Shown: positions 39,901 through 47,656, counted from the stretch's first letter. The stretch: 64,000 nucleotides of DNA from Congeria kusceri (GCA_027627225.1 CM051032.1:61440137-61504136), one strand, 5' to 3'. The notes: a model not told the origin generated them from the letters alone. Made by a program: numbers and translations.

Positions 39901-40071
39901 ATTCATTTTGCCTTTGGGTTACGAAAGTGATTGGGTACCAATGACTACTTGCACAATATGTTAGAACCCACAGAACTGTAACTTACATTCTTTAAATATT
40001 TTAGACAATTATCATTTCAATCCTATAGGAAACCAAAAATATTAACTTCAGATATAGTAAAACCATACCAT
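15878..40071 (-). CDS. LTV1: LTV1, 40S ribosomal subunit biogenesis factor (complete, 10 coding exons)
   Basis: Non-ribosomal factor needed to assemble and export pre-40S subunits, working with the RPS3/RPS20/BYSL(Enp1) head region. Exons in transcription order: 40071-40069 (ATG), 33824-33693, 30946-30797, 29880-29790, 29317-29194, 28134-27918, 26744-26617, 24918-24726, 21735-21544, 15991-15878. Every junction is GT-AG and in phase, giving 447 aa (human 475). Motifs in order: KPFINKKEAITFHLVHRSQQ near the N-terminus; RKFGVFFDDDYDYMQHLK; PRPDWDPDIVEALDDDFDYN; acidic block; TKSQFTNYSMSSSVIRRNEG (the region phosphorylated by CK1 in known orthologues); EKWDCESILSNYSNLYNHPR; basic C-terminus ending LKGIKIV. 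Introns hold most of the repeats in this window. It is divergent from MED26. Confidence 0.95.
16161..16238 (+). repeat. 78-bp interspersed repeat, copy 1
   Basis: Starts AACACATCAGTGGTTCCTTA and ends TACATCATGTGT. Other copies at 17041-17118, 17178-17252 (3 nt shorter), 21301-21378 and 23021-23098 differ at only a few sites. The core holds a small palindrome around ATGAC...GTCAT. Confidence 0.9.
16259..16834. mobile_element. Tc1/mariner-type MITE (TA TSD)
   Basis: Starts CAGTAAACTCGTGCTTGTTACGAT and ends CATGCGATATAGTTTACTG; TA directly outside both ends (16257-58, 16835-36). 576 bp, non-coding. It contains a perfect 13-bp-arm hairpin (ACAAGGGCCTATC at 16393, complement at 16426-16438). Confidence 0.65.
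17041..17252 (+). repeat. 78-bp repeat, copies 2 and 3 in near-tandem
   Basis: Copies start at 17041 and 17178, a 137-bp spacing. Between them is a segment with CTGAGAACTGCGATATAAATA, also seen after the copy at 23,021, so the full repeated unit is longer than the 78-bp core. Confidence 0.85.
17800..18895 (+). repeat. ~160-bp tandem array, about seven units
   Basis: The phrase CCAAAATACCCAGGTGCACA recurs near 17,807, 17,968, 18,125, 18,290, 18,448, 18,612 and 18,773 (156-165 bp spacing). Each unit also holds a TGTCATTTTTTGCTAAAAA tract followed by GGCCATAACTC. Apparent ORFs here are by-products of the repeat. Confidence 0.9.
19080..19920 (+). repeat. ~138-bp tandem array A (unit with GTGACCTTGACCCC)
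   Basis: Units carry CCCCATATGCAATCCCAAGC, AGGTCTCGATATAAGG and AAGTTTCATTAAAATATCTC. About six copies of variable length. The same unit is found at 31,190-32,290 and, singly, at ~17,750 and ~23,920. Confidence 0.9.
21544..21735 (-). CDS. LTV1: LTV1 penultimate exon
   Basis: 64 codons, phase 0-0, acceptor TTATTTAAG before 21735 and donor GTACGT after 21544. It encodes VKNREIKLKHGIPEDSIGTR and ends AERKKAVKQERR, matching the conserved basic region before the LTV1 C-terminus (ES.EDK.ARK.A.K.ERK in other species). Confidence 0.93.
21797..22047 (+). mobile_element. CAGTG-terminated MITE, copy 2
   Basis: CAGTGGATTTTTTTCACC ... CCCTAAAAAAACACTG, 251 bp; flanks ACATG / ATATG are a 4-of-5 match for a 5-bp duplication. 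It lies 61 bp upstream of the LTV1 penultimate exon (minus strand). Confidence 0.75.
22160..22272 (+). mobile_element. Half copy of a palindromic bivalve-type MITE
   Basis: Carries GATTAGTCTGTGCAGACCGC, GACACTTTAAGCACATGCATT and GGTTTTCCCCTGACGCGCC: the right half of the element seen complete at 29,898-30,167. Confidence 0.75.
23021..23098 (+). repeat. 78-bp interspersed repeat, copy 5
   Basis: Same core as 16,161, preceded by a 15-A run; the copy at 21,301-21,378 is the fourth. All five lie in two adjacent LTV1 introns. Confidence 0.9.
23575..23683. repeat. Perfect 36-bp-arm palindrome with 37-bp loop
   Basis: Left arm 23575-23610 (ATATGGCAGCGTGTGTGACA...) and right arm 23648-23683 are exact reverse complements over 36 bases. 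The loop contains a further CTCGGGTGACATTCTGCCCTCGGG near-repeat. It could be a foldback element or the relic of one. Confidence 0.95.
24726..24918 (-). CDS. LTV1: LTV1 exon 8
   Basis: Begins with one base completing a Lys codon, reads KLKEVVDEKAVQS, then an acidic/Ser stretch, then EKWDCESILSNYSNLYNHPR, the best conserved LTV1 block, and ends SEPTK at donor GTAACT. Confidence 0.95.
25101..26238 (+). mobile_element. CAGTG-type MITE, copy 3, split by a nested element
   Basis: Left part 25101-25251 (AAGTGTTTTTTTCACC, GGGGAATTTTATGG) and right part 26056-26238 (AAGCTTACATTCTGAGGGG ... AAAAAACACTG) belong to one element; the middle is the insertion at 25252-26055. Confidence 0.75.
25252..26055. 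mobile_element. Nested Tc1/mariner-type MITE (TA TSD)
   Basis: Left end CTAGTTAGCGAGTATTTTTC and right end inverted CTGGTGAGCGAGTATTTGTC; TA on both sides (25250-51, 26056-57). Subterminal parts are also inverted (GGACAGTAGTATT near 25,272 and AATACTACTGTC near 25,838). 804 bp, non-coding. Confidence 0.75.
26617..26744 (-). CDS. LTV1: LTV1 exon 7
   Basis: Acceptor TTGCAG before 26744; encodes LFAEYDDSEIGALDQEEIDG and ends at QKI plus two bases of Lys (donor GTAGGT at 26616). The YDD.EIGALD core is conserved in LTV1. Confidence 0.93.
26915..27702. mobile_element. CAGCG-terminated element (5-bp TSD gaaac)
   Basis: CAGCGTTTTTCCTC at the left and GAGGAAAAATGCTG at the right, with second-layer inverted GGTACCATTCCCAA motifs. 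Direct repeats GAAAC flank it exactly (26910-26914, 27703-27707). 788 bp, non-coding. Confidence 0.75.
27918..28134 (-). CDS. LTV1: LTV1 exon 6
   Basis: Encodes an Asp-rich block, then KYGDTMFMEEETKSQFTNYS, MSSSVIRRNEGLTLLDDRFEQ. The TKS.FT.YSM.SSV.RRNE string is diagnostic of LTV1 and includes the casein-kinase-1 target serines described for the family. Confidence 0.95.
28359..29093. mobile_element. CAGGG-terminated element (5-bp TSD cttgg)
   Basis: CAGGGATGGAA at the left, TTCCATCCCTG at the right, with exact CTTGG direct repeats at 28354-28358 and 29094-29098. 735 bp, no long ORF. Confidence 0.75.
29194..29317 (-). CDS. LTV1: LTV1 exon 5
   Basis: Acceptor TTTGTAG before 29317. Encodes PRPDWDPDIVEALDDDFDYN and an acidic tail ending PGDMEQ; the WDPDIVEALDDDFD core is strongly conserved. 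Confidence 0.95.
29434..29470 (+). repeat. G-run with G-quadruplex potential
   Basis: Runs of 13 and 9 G separated by single C, then GGG-GG-GG, within an LTV1 intron. On the LTV1 sense strand this is a C-run. Confidence 0.8.
29790..29880 (-). CDS. LTV1: LTV1 exon 4
   Basis: 30 codons plus one base: PRPRINIPSSALPSEYEKPV then GLLNEAVPVK, parallel to LTV1 'IKLPSSVFASEFEEDVGLLN'. The acceptor CGTTTTAG lies at 29881-29888, only ~17 bp from a palindromic MITE. Confidence 0.92.
29898..30167. mobile_element. Palindromic bivalve-type MITE, full copy
   Basis: Ends CATATGAGGCGCGTCGTTGG and its inverted partner near 30,150-30,167 (ACGACGCGCCACATATG). Two inner inverted pairs (AGCATGTGCAGACTGCACATGCT and CCTGTGCAGTCCGCA) and GACGACACTTTACGC are also present. 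A fragment of the same end occurs at 61,083-61,120. Confidence 0.85.
30797..30946 (-). CDS. LTV1: LTV1 exon 3
   Basis: 50 codons, phase 0-0: TRREELRKFGVFFDDDYDYM, then a Glu/Ile-rich tail. FGVFFDDDYDY.QHLK is an LTV1 signature. Confidence 0.95.
31107..32340 (+). repeat. ~140-bp tandem array B (about eight units) in LTV1 intron
   Basis: Opens AACAAGAAAGGTGGAATTCC. Units share CCCCATATGCAATCCCAAGC (near 31,344; 31,480; 31,765; 31,910; 32,045) and GTGACCTTGACCCC. It closes with CAAAGTTGACGCC-type sequence near 32,290. Same family as 19,080-19,920. Confidence 0.85.
32732..33615 (+). mobile_element. Helentron-like element, 'GAGCACCGCC' family
   Basis: Opens ACAAGAGCACCGCCTACGGG with a small GCACC...GGGTGC hairpin, holds ~110-120 bp degenerate units (AAGTTGAAAAAA, ATAACTCCA, CAAGTATT), and closes AAGTGGAGCTAAAAAAG. 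Subterminal GCTCCA/TGGAGC are inverted. Confidence 0.6.
33693..33824 (-). CDS. LTV1: LTV1 exon 2
   Basis: 44 codons, phase 0-0: PGRNKPFINKKEAITFHLVH, RSQQDPLLVSDEASQHVLVQ, GHDK. FHLVHRSQ.DPL is the N-terminal LTV1 hallmark. Confidence 0.95.
33921..37973 (+). mobile_element. Helentron-like element, 'GAGGGCCATGATGGCC' family, probably with insertions
   Basis: Opens ACAAGAGGGCCATGATGGCC and closes GAGCACTTCGTGCTCAGGTTAGCTAA, both with perfect small hairpins. Inside are GGGGCAATAACTC(G/T)GGTG units at ~36,160, 37,600 and 37,750. The unusually great length and unrelated middle (34,200-36,100) suggest later insertions or two merged elements. Confidence 0.5.
38164..38515 (+). mobile_element. CAGTG-type MITE, copy 4 (degenerate)
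   Basis: CAGTTTTTTTTCAGC start, GGCGGGGCCCTTTAGATGGG, AAGCTTACATTTGGAGGGG and GCAGGTGAATGGGGCCGAAT; the right terminus has decayed. Confidence 0.65.
39041..39205 (+). repeat. Short tandem repeat AAGTCGTGGGAACGAAATATT
   Basis: About four imperfect 21-bp units between 39,085 and 39,150, flanked by related GTGGTAACGACA at both sides. Confidence 0.75.
39690..39757 (+). pseudogene. 5S rRNA-like segment (SINE3 head or 5S pseudogene)
   Basis: GAAGTTAAGCAACGTCAGC... followed by TGCCTGGATGGGTGACCGC reproduces the internal control region of metazoan 5S rRNA, with several differences. The 5' third of 5S is not convincingly present. Whether it is part of a 5S-derived SINE or a lone retro-copy cannot be settled here. 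Confidence 0.65.
40069..40071 (-). CDS. LTV1: LTV1 first coding exon: start codon only
   Basis: On the minus strand the sequence AAAG-ATG-GTATGG places an ATG directly before a good donor. Joining it to the next exon (acceptor AAATAG before 33824, beginning CCT GGA AGA) gives MPGRNKPFIN, which parallels the N-terminus MP.R..KPFI known for LTV1. The 5'UTR would extend towards 40,1xx. There is no in-frame ATG just upstream of the 33824 exon. This is inferred from phase, motif and promoter placement, without transcript evidence. Confidence 0.7.
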
Positions 40072-40590
40072 CTTTATATTTTGTTACTTTCCAAACATGT
40101 GCAAGTTACTCCACCACATGGATTTTATCACGTGACTTCATTGGCCAATAGCGGAACGAGAAACTTAAGCCAATGAAACAGAAGTAGAGCGCCATCTGCA
40201 TTTTTTTCTGAAATGCATGAAATCATAAGAAATTTTATCCACGACCGTTGGCCAAATACGAACACAGTTTGCTCGGAATTTAACATAACATACCAGGAAA
40301 TGCATAACAATAAATCAGTAGTCATATGCATTCACCATATTGCATAGAAAGTGTATAATCCTAAATCATGAGTTATTCCCCTTGTCAAAAGCTGTCTGGC
40401 TTGTTTACCTTGCGCGCGACTATCATTTGGTCCTACCTCGTCAGTCTACGTCACGCTATTGGAGAGGTTTCCCAGATGCCACTGCGCTGCACAAAAGTGT
40501 TCAATTTATGGATGGCCGCCATACTGGTGGGAGAGGATCTGACACCAAGACGGCACATATGCCTAAATTCCGGTGTTCCAGGTCGCACTG
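40072..40590. promoter_or_regulatory. Putative bidirectional LTV1/MED26 promoter
   Basis: About 520 bp between two divergent ATGs. It holds an E-box TCACGTGA (40128-40135), a double inverted CCAAT box ATTGGCCAAT (40140-40149), CCAAT at ~40,170, CTATTGG at ~40,456 and a YY1-like ATGGCCGCCAT at ~40,511. No TATA box is clear. CACGTG near a ribosome-biogenesis gene fits known Myc/Max-type regulation; that is inference. Confidence 0.6.
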
Positions 40591-40653
40591 ATGCAGTACA
40601 CGCCACCACAATTAAAAGAAAGATTGCTAGAAGGCATAGATAATGAAAATAAT
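40591..40653 (+). CDS. MED26: MED26 first coding exon (21 codons)
   Basis: ATG CAG TAC ACG CCA CCA ... encodes MQYTPPQLKERLLEGIDNEN plus Asn, donor GTAAGA. It parallels the human start 'PQQIRDRLLQAID'. Earlier ATGs in the same region run in other frames. Confidence 0.9.
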
Positions 40654-43600
40654 GTAAGAAATTTATCCTAAATACGGAAAATCCAATGTTTTTGTCTGTG
40701 CCTGTTGCCTGTCGTGGCCGACATGACACCAGTCATGTCGGATAATTTCTTTGCTGAGTAAACATTTTGATTTTATTGTGTTTATGGACAGGGCATGTGG
40801 TCAGAAATGTCAGCAAAAATAAGTTAAATATTTCGTCGGCATTTTGGCTGAGAAAAATGGGACGTTCTACAAGTTGAGGCAGATTAATTCATTTTGTATG
40901 GGAAACAAAATAGGGAAAAAACTCAGTCGTTGGATTTTTTTTAAATATAAAAAATAGACTTATTAAGAATTGTGTTTTGTATTTATATTTATTGTTATTA
41001 AAATGAAAACAATGTTAAATTTAGTGAGTGGAAAGATTGGTCTAAGTTTTGTTGCCAACAATAAATCATTAAATGCATATTGATTTTATTTCATATAGTT
41101 CTCTTGGATACCCAGATTATTTTTGCGTATCCAGTAGTTTCACAACTGAACAAAAGTCCCTGAAAAAAACTACCGATTTTCTCACGATTTTTAATGATGA
41201 CTTTGATCGGCAATCGGTTAATAATGACAACCCTGCTTATTAAAAATGCATGTTAACAAATTGAAAAAAAAGAATGTTGTTAAAGCAAACTGTCATAACA
41301 GGTAATATTTTGTTGTAAATGTTGTACCATCACATGACTTTAACCGCAGTGGTGCTTCCTTCTGTAGATATTTTAGGTAAAATGCTGTGGAAGAATACAC
41401 GAAATAGCTTCTGAATCGGAACATAATGTTGAATCTTTCGTCTAATAAATAAATTATAACTGTTTCAAGGTGTCTGTTCAGTTTTCCATGTGCACTTTCT
41501 TGCAGCTTTGTCACTATTTAAGTGTCTGATATTAAACATATTTCAGGTGGTGGACCTGTCCAAAGTGTTGGAGGTTATCAGTATTTTGGAGACCTACCCC
41601 ATCACTCGAGATATATTGGAAGTATGAATTCTTTTTCAAATATTTTATTTTGGTTTTTGTTTCATTTACTACATATAAATATTTACAATAAATCCCTGTT
41701 CGTTTGAATATGACTGATAACTAAATCTGGTGAGTATGATATGTTTTACAGTTTTAATTGAATGTGTTGCTGATACATTTTATCACATGATCAACCATAT
41801 GTAGTCTTTCAAACTGTAGTCTGATTTGTCAGTGGTAGTAGTTTATAAATTGTATACCTTTTATTAACAAATCTTGGCTGTTATGGTCATTTTAGACTTA
41901 AGGATTTTTTATGGCCTTAGCTATACTCTTTTTCCTTTAAATGGGTGCCCTAAAGTACCTGTTTCTAGCCTTTGCCTCTATTGACTCCTTCACATGGGCA
42001 ATATAACATTTATTTGAAAAAAAAATTTTGAGACAGTTTATAAAGTTAGTTTTTACATCTCTAGGAAACCCGCATTGGACGGTTGGTCAACGATGTACGC
42101 CGAAAAACTTCAAACAAGGTGCTCGCTAAACGAGCCAAAGAACTGGTTCGAGGTTGGCAAAAGTTGGTTAGTGGAGGTTCAGAAGCCAACACAGCTGTTA
42201 ATGGAGATGGGGTGAAAAATGCCAGTAACAGGGCCTTGCAGGGCATGATCAAACCACAAAGCCCGTCTATTTCAAAACTTAGTCACTCTGTGTCTGTAAA
42301 TAAACTTGTGTCACCACGACAAAATGTGGACTCTAGTCTTTCACGTTCACACATACAGTACAAACCAGGCACGCCTTCATTACCAAATACGAACAACAAG
42401 GTATCTTCCAATCATTCAACAAAGAGATCCAACTCATCTCCAGTCTGTGGTAATGCAAGTGCCGCTAAGAAACCATGTATTTCACCCAGTGTTGTCAACT
42501 CCCAGCCGACTACGCCGGATAGTGTTTGTAGCCAAAACAGCCGCAGTAGTTACTCCTCAACAAATAATGGCAAATTACATAGACATCCCGGAACCTATTC
42601 CACAAACCGTGCTTCATCAATCTCTATTGCTAATAATGATAGTGAACTGCACAGAACTCGGTCTGAAATCAGTCTTACAAACAGTTCCCAAAACTTGGAT
42701 TTAAGAGCCTGTCAATCTACAAGCAATCTAGTGCTGAAGGGAAAGTCAGGTAAAAATGGTATGGTTGTGTCGGATATTAATTTTAATGGTGGTGAGATAT
42801 CAACTCCTACTCATTCCATAGAAACTAAAGGTCTTAAAACAACTATCAGATTTAACAAGACGTCACCACCTGTTTCATATCCTCCGGTTAATGGAGTTGT
42901 TGAGACACCTAAAAAACGAGGCAGAGGGAGACCTCCTAAGAACAAATCTATGGATCAACAAATCTCCCCACAAAATGGATCTGTTTCAAGTGCAAAATCT
43001 TTTTCAGAGAAACGGAAAGCTAAAGCTAAATTGGATATTAAAACCAAAGTGGAGAGTCGGACTGATATTGATTCTCCAAGTTTGGATATTTTTGTGAGTA
43101 GAACACCAAAAGTTAAAAGCACTGCTGAAATAATGCAAGAATTGCAAGCGAAAAATAGCTTATCAGTGAGTAAGGATACAGCTAAACAAATTCAAGACAA
43201 TTTAATTGCAAAGGAGCCGGATGAAATTTTTATCTCGAACGTTCCTGATGGTGCTAAGCCTCGTCATCATAAGAAGAAAGATGCGCCGCCAAGTGCCCCT
43301 GTCTCTCTGCAAACCAAAAAAGAAATGGTGGAAAAGTTTTTGCAAACTTCTGTTCCACCGACTGGTCATGAAGATTTGAGTCCTTTAAAGTATGAGCTTC
43401 CTCGCACAGAGTCCCCCGGAAATGCATCAACAAGTTTTGAAGACAGTATTGAGGGGCATCACATCAGTAGTCATAAAGAAATGCCACCAAAACCAGAGAT
43501 ATCTGGGAAACCTGTTCAGAATGTTAAATCACTTGTGATCTCCCAAAATTCAGATGATATATCAGACAAAACCAAACCCAAATCAGACAACTCAGGTCCG

Positions 43601-43885
43601 AGTGATTCCAGTGGCAATAAGCACTTGACGTTAGATGAAATATACAGCAGATATCCACCATTGGATCTTGAACGTTTTCAGTTTGACGACGACACTTATG
43701 AAATTGATGAACCTGTGGAAATAACTGATGCGGACACAGAACGTTTGCATCGTGAACATTGGTCTGGTGTGAATGGGTATCAAGATCACTGGGGCGAGTG
43801 GCGCGACTGGGGGCAGACTCTCACGTTAACCTCGTACAATGGTGACCTACTGCACATATTGCCATATGTTGTCACAGACGATTGA
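40591..43885 (+). CDS. MED26: MED26, Mediator complex subunit 26 (complete, 3 coding exons)
   Basis: Nuclear Mediator subunit that links the complex to TFIID and to the super elongation complex through its N-terminal TFIIS-like (TND/LW) domain. Exons 40591-40653, 41547-41621 and 42065-43885 join in phase 0, giving 652 aa (human 600). The N-terminus MQYTPPQLKERLLEG leads into VVDLSKVLEVISILETYPIT and ETRIGRLVNDVRRKT...RGWQKLV, the TND helices. A long Ser/Asn/Thr-rich middle follows, with an AT-hook-like KKRGRGRPPK near residue 330. The conserved C-terminus WSGVNGYQDHWGEWRDW...HILPYV is the Mediator-binding end. Introns are 893 and 443 bp. The first exon is only 21 codons. It is divergent from LTV1 and convergent with STIL. 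Confidence 0.96.
41547..41621 (+). CDS. MED26: MED26 second coding exon (TND helix)
   Basis: Acceptor TATTTCAG; 25 codons VVDLSKVLEVISILETYPIT + RDILE; donor GTATGA. Aligns with human 'VAVLEVISSLEKYPITKEALE'. Confidence 0.95.
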
Positions 43886-44525
43886 TATATAATTGGTTAT
43901 TTCATATTTTGCTTTTTGTGATTTGTTTTTTCTTCTGCTTCCTTACCGAACATTCATTTATTTTATTTGAGATATTATTTGACAACAAACGTTGATTTTC
44001 CAAACAAGTTGTTAGATTTGTTTAATTTCTTTATTGCATCCAAATATTCATATTATGCATATTGCTAAACCCTCAAATCATAGCATGTTATTTTTTATTG
44101 AGATGGGTTTTGTCAAAGAATTTTCATTTTCCTTACAATTTACCTTATACCTTGAAAATTTATTTGACATTTAAGAATGTCCTGCTGTTGTGTGTTTTTT
44201 TTTCTAGCTTTCTTGCAAATAATTAAATTCTGGCATGTCTGTGTATGATGATTTATGTGGAAATGGTGATAAACATGAGTCGCTATTACATGCTGTTCCA
44301 AGTATTCTTTGCATTGACTGTCTGATATGCAAGCAAATATTCATGTAACTATATCTTCGAAGTGCTTTATTCCTTAATACAACCAGATTTTGTTAGGGAT
44401 TGTCAAATGTGATGTCTGTCAACAAATCTATGTGATATTCTGTTTTGATACTGGTGTTGCTAGCTTTTTACCACTGTTGTATGTTAGTAGTGTACAGTTT
44501 GTTTGTTCGTTTATGCATTGAAAGC

Positions 44526-44531
44526 AATAAA
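44526..44531 (+). terminator. MED26: Candidate MED26 polyadenylation signal
   Basis: AATAAA 641 bp after the stop followed by GTGTCAAC. Further AATAAA at 46043-46048 and ~46,274 could give longer 3'UTRs. Confidence 0.4.
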
Positions 44532-45467
44532 TGTGTCAACTTATTAGCTCGCACATCTTTTGTGTAAATGAATCAATACATCAATAGTTATACGTGTAGT
44601 GTGGTTAAAGTTCTATTTGTGATTACACTTAAAACCACCTCAAAATAAGTATATAATGGACACCCAAGTTTTGTTTGATATTTTGCAGGGTTAATGATCT
44701 GCTATCAGTTGTTTATTCTTTTAAGATACATGTACTATTTTAGGCAAAAATACATATTTTACATACACATTTCAGAAAACAGATAGGTAAATGAAAACAT
44801 GTTAATTATTGTGCAGTCATATATTGTTTATGCTTCGTGAGATTTTTTTACAAATTAGATATTGCTATATTTTACTGTTTGTCAAGGTTAGTTTTGCACT
44901 TTGCACTTCACTCTTTATTGTTTATATCAAATCAATACACAACAAATTTTGCACCTTCAAATTTTTGCCTCTTATGCCACATGTCATTCAAAGTTTTGTC
45001 ATATTTTGTAAGAAATCCTAGTGTTTTCTCTTTTTTGAGCAATTTCAATTATTCAGTGGCTTTACCTCGTATATTTTTCTCCTTTATTAGATAGTCTATG
45101 TAACCTCCTTGTAACAAAGTTTGATATTTTGTGTAACCATTTGAAACAATTTGCATGTAATTGCAAGTTAGTATACACAATGTTTTGCAAAGTTGTCTAA
45201 TATGGAACATTCCGTCACGAAATTAATACACTGTTGATGATTTACTATACATGCTGTTTTTAGGCCATTAGTTTCTACGTTTTTAGATGCGGTCATTGGA
45301 TGTCAATGTAAAACACGATAGGGTAGTCGTAAACATATGATTATGATAATTATACACAGTAGGAATTTATAAATATTGGCTATCATCAATAAGAATCATT
45401 AACATACTGTACATGATTCCTATGTTGCTGTATAAAATGTCACATAAATGTTACCAAAACTAATTCT

Positions 45468-45732
45468 GGGTCCGTATTCACAAAGCTGCTTAGGGAAAAC
45501 TTAAGTAAAGTACCTAAAATCATGAGATTCATTAAGTATCTGGCTGTTTCATTCATAGGTTGTTTATCATTAAAATGTTATTAACTTGTAAATATTGCTT
45601 ATATGTTTAGTATTGCAGCCTTCTTTGTACCGAAATCATTAGATTTCACGTAGAAAATTTGATCTCAAAATGTGTCCTAATTACAACTTAAGACAGTTAA
45701 GATTTCCCTTAGGGGCTTTGTGAATACCAGCC
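45468..45732. mobile_element. MITE, GTATTCACAAAG family, copy 2
   Basis: Best preserved copy: GGGTCCGTATTCACAAAGC at the left and GGGGCTTTGTGAATACCAGCC at the right, with CTTAAG inside both ends. Confidence 0.85.
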
Positions 45733-46539
45733 CTGAACTAAAGAGGATGTTTTTTGAAAGTTTTGTTCTGAATTTGCTTGAAAGTACTGGTACACGTACC
45801 TTCTTGTGTGTATATATACAAGTAATTATCAAGTCAGTTAATTGTTGAAATGATTCAGTTCAGATTGCAAGTATGTTTGTTATTTTCGTTTCTCGACCTG
45901 AATGTAGGAGTGAAAATGGCCACTTGGATGTATGTTTGCAAATATTAAACTTTCTTTCGTTCACTTTATTTCTTCAGTAAGCTTCAAGCTTTTGTCATAT
46001 ATCTATTCATTGTATATTCCATAAGTTAATTTTTCATCACACAATAAATGGTTGAAAGGCGTACTTAAAAAGTTTGAAGCATGTAGTTGTTTTGTACATG
46101 TTCAATTTATTTATTTGATGTTGACATTTTCAATTCTATTACATTTTGTATGTACAGTCATGCAGGAATATTAAAATCTGAAAGTTTAAAGCCAGTTGTT
46201 CTTGTTTTTTGCCTCCATTGTATAATCTATTAAATTTGTATGCCATCGTTTTGGAAACATGTAACACGCTTGAATAAATGATTATTTAGAAGTATAAAGA
46301 AACTAAGCAGCTTACCATTACAAATAGACTTAAATACCAATTTAGGCATTCATATTTTGGATTATACAATCAAATGTGCACATTTATTGACCTATTTATA
46401 GCGTTCACATTTAGCCCATGGGACCGTGTTGGATGGTCCGATGTTAAACATGCGATGATAGCCAAGCTGGGGAAAGATCTAGCAAATAGAAAAGATACAG
46501 GGTGCTGCTAAACAGGAGCAGGGTTGAATGGCAACCCGC

Positions 46540-47395
46540 ACAGAGATTTAACTGTCCGAGCATAGCTCAATTATGGCAACCTCCGCACAGAGCTTTAACT
46601 GTCCGAGCATAGCTCAATTATGGCAACCTCCGCAGAGATTTAACTGTCCGAGCATAGCTCAATTATGGCAACCTCCGCACAGAGATTTAACTGTCCGAGC
46701 ATAGCTCAATTATGGCAACCTCCGCGGAGATTTAACTGTCCGAGCATAGCTCAATTATGGCAACCTCCGCAGAGATTTAACTGTCCGAGCATAGCTCAAT
46801 TTTGGCAACCTCCGCAGAGATTTAACTGTCCGAGCATAGCTCAATTATGGCAACCGCCGCACAGAGATTTAACTGTCCGAGCATAGCTCAATTATGGCAA
46901 CCGCCGCACACAGATTTAACTGTCCGAGCATAGCTCAATTATGGCAACCTCCGCAGAGATTTAACTGTCCGAGCATAGCTCAATTATGGCAACCGCCGCA
47001 CAGAGATTTAACTGTCCGAGCATAGCTCAATTATGGCAACCTCCGCAGAGATTTAACTGTCCGAGCATAGCTCAATTATGGCAACCTCCGCAGAGATTTA
47101 ACTGTCCGAGCATAGCTCTATTATGGCAACCGCCGCACAGAGATTTAACTGTCCGAGCATAGCTCAATTATGGCAACCTCCGCAGAGATTTAACTGTCCG
47201 AGCATAGCTCAATTATGGCAACCTCCGCAGAGATTTAACTGTCCGAGCATAGCTCAATTATGGCAACCTCCACAGAGATTTCAACTGTCCGAGCATAGCT
47301 CAATTATGGCAACCTCCGCAGAGATTTAACTGTCCGAGCATAGCTCAATTATGGCAACCTCCGCACAGAGATTTAACTGTCCGAGCATAGCTCAA
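46540..47395 (+). repeat. 45-47 bp minisatellite, 19 copies
   Basis: Unit AGATTTAACTGTCCGAGCAT + AGCTCAATTATGGCAACC + TCCGCA, with a CA insertion in some copies (45 versus 47 bp). Copies are near-identical with an alternation of CCTCCG and CCGCCG. It is non-coding between MED26 and STIL; ORFs through it are repeat artefacts. Confidence 0.97.
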
Positions 47396-47573
47396 TTTAA
47401 AATCCCTGCCGGCATGAAGTTACACGTGACCATAGGCAAACACTTGGCATGAAATAAAATCGTGGACAAGCACGATAAAAATGTGGACAACGTAAAATCC
47501 TTGCATTGTTATGTTTACTTTTTCATTTATTTTTCATTTTCAATCGTAATATATGTACCTGGACCAATCGTGG

Positions 47574-47656
47574 TTTATCATGAGAGGCTTAGAAAATGAA
47601 AAGCACAAGCCTCGGCGAGGCTCATGCTTGTTATTTTCTAAGCCTCGCATGATAAA
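47574..47656. repeat. 83-bp near-perfect hairpin
   Basis: TTTATCATGAGAGGCTTAGA ... and its complement TCTAAGCCTCGCATGATAAA; inner arms CACAAGCCTCG and CGAGGCTCATG meet almost without a loop. Confidence 0.9.

Larger units (their letters stand above)
43886..46539 (+). other. MED26 3'UTR and downstream AT-rich sequence
   Basis: No exon recognised. T-rich ORFs around 44,800-45,100 have no conserved motif. It contains MITE copy 2 and three AATAAA hexamers. Confidence 0.5.

Noticed and set aside
40340..40643. 83- and 91-residue ORFs upstream of MED26
   Set aside because: They overlap the promoter and MED26 exon 1 in other frames. The MED26 frame starting at 40591 joins to the conserved TND exons, the others do not.
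34556..41241. A 6.7-kb element bounded by GCAGGGTTGTCATTA and TAATGACAACCCTGC
   Set aside because: The inverted ends match, but LTV1 exon 1 and MED26 lie between them and no TSD is seen; more likely two separate fragments of one family.
42306..43097. Second-frame ORFs inside MED26 exon 3
   Set aside because: Internal overlaps without conservation; the main frame ends in the recognised MED26 C-terminus.
44809..45094. Hydrophobic ORFs of 70-85 residues after MED26
   Set aside because: T-rich 3'UTR sequence, overlapping frames, no motif, no splice partner.
46665..47329. ORFs of a 15-residue repeat downstream of MED26
   Set aside because: Produced by the 45-bp unit; frame breaks at every 47-bp unit.
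46540..47395. CRISPR-like array
   Set aside because: No unique spacers between units, eukaryotic context, no cas genes.
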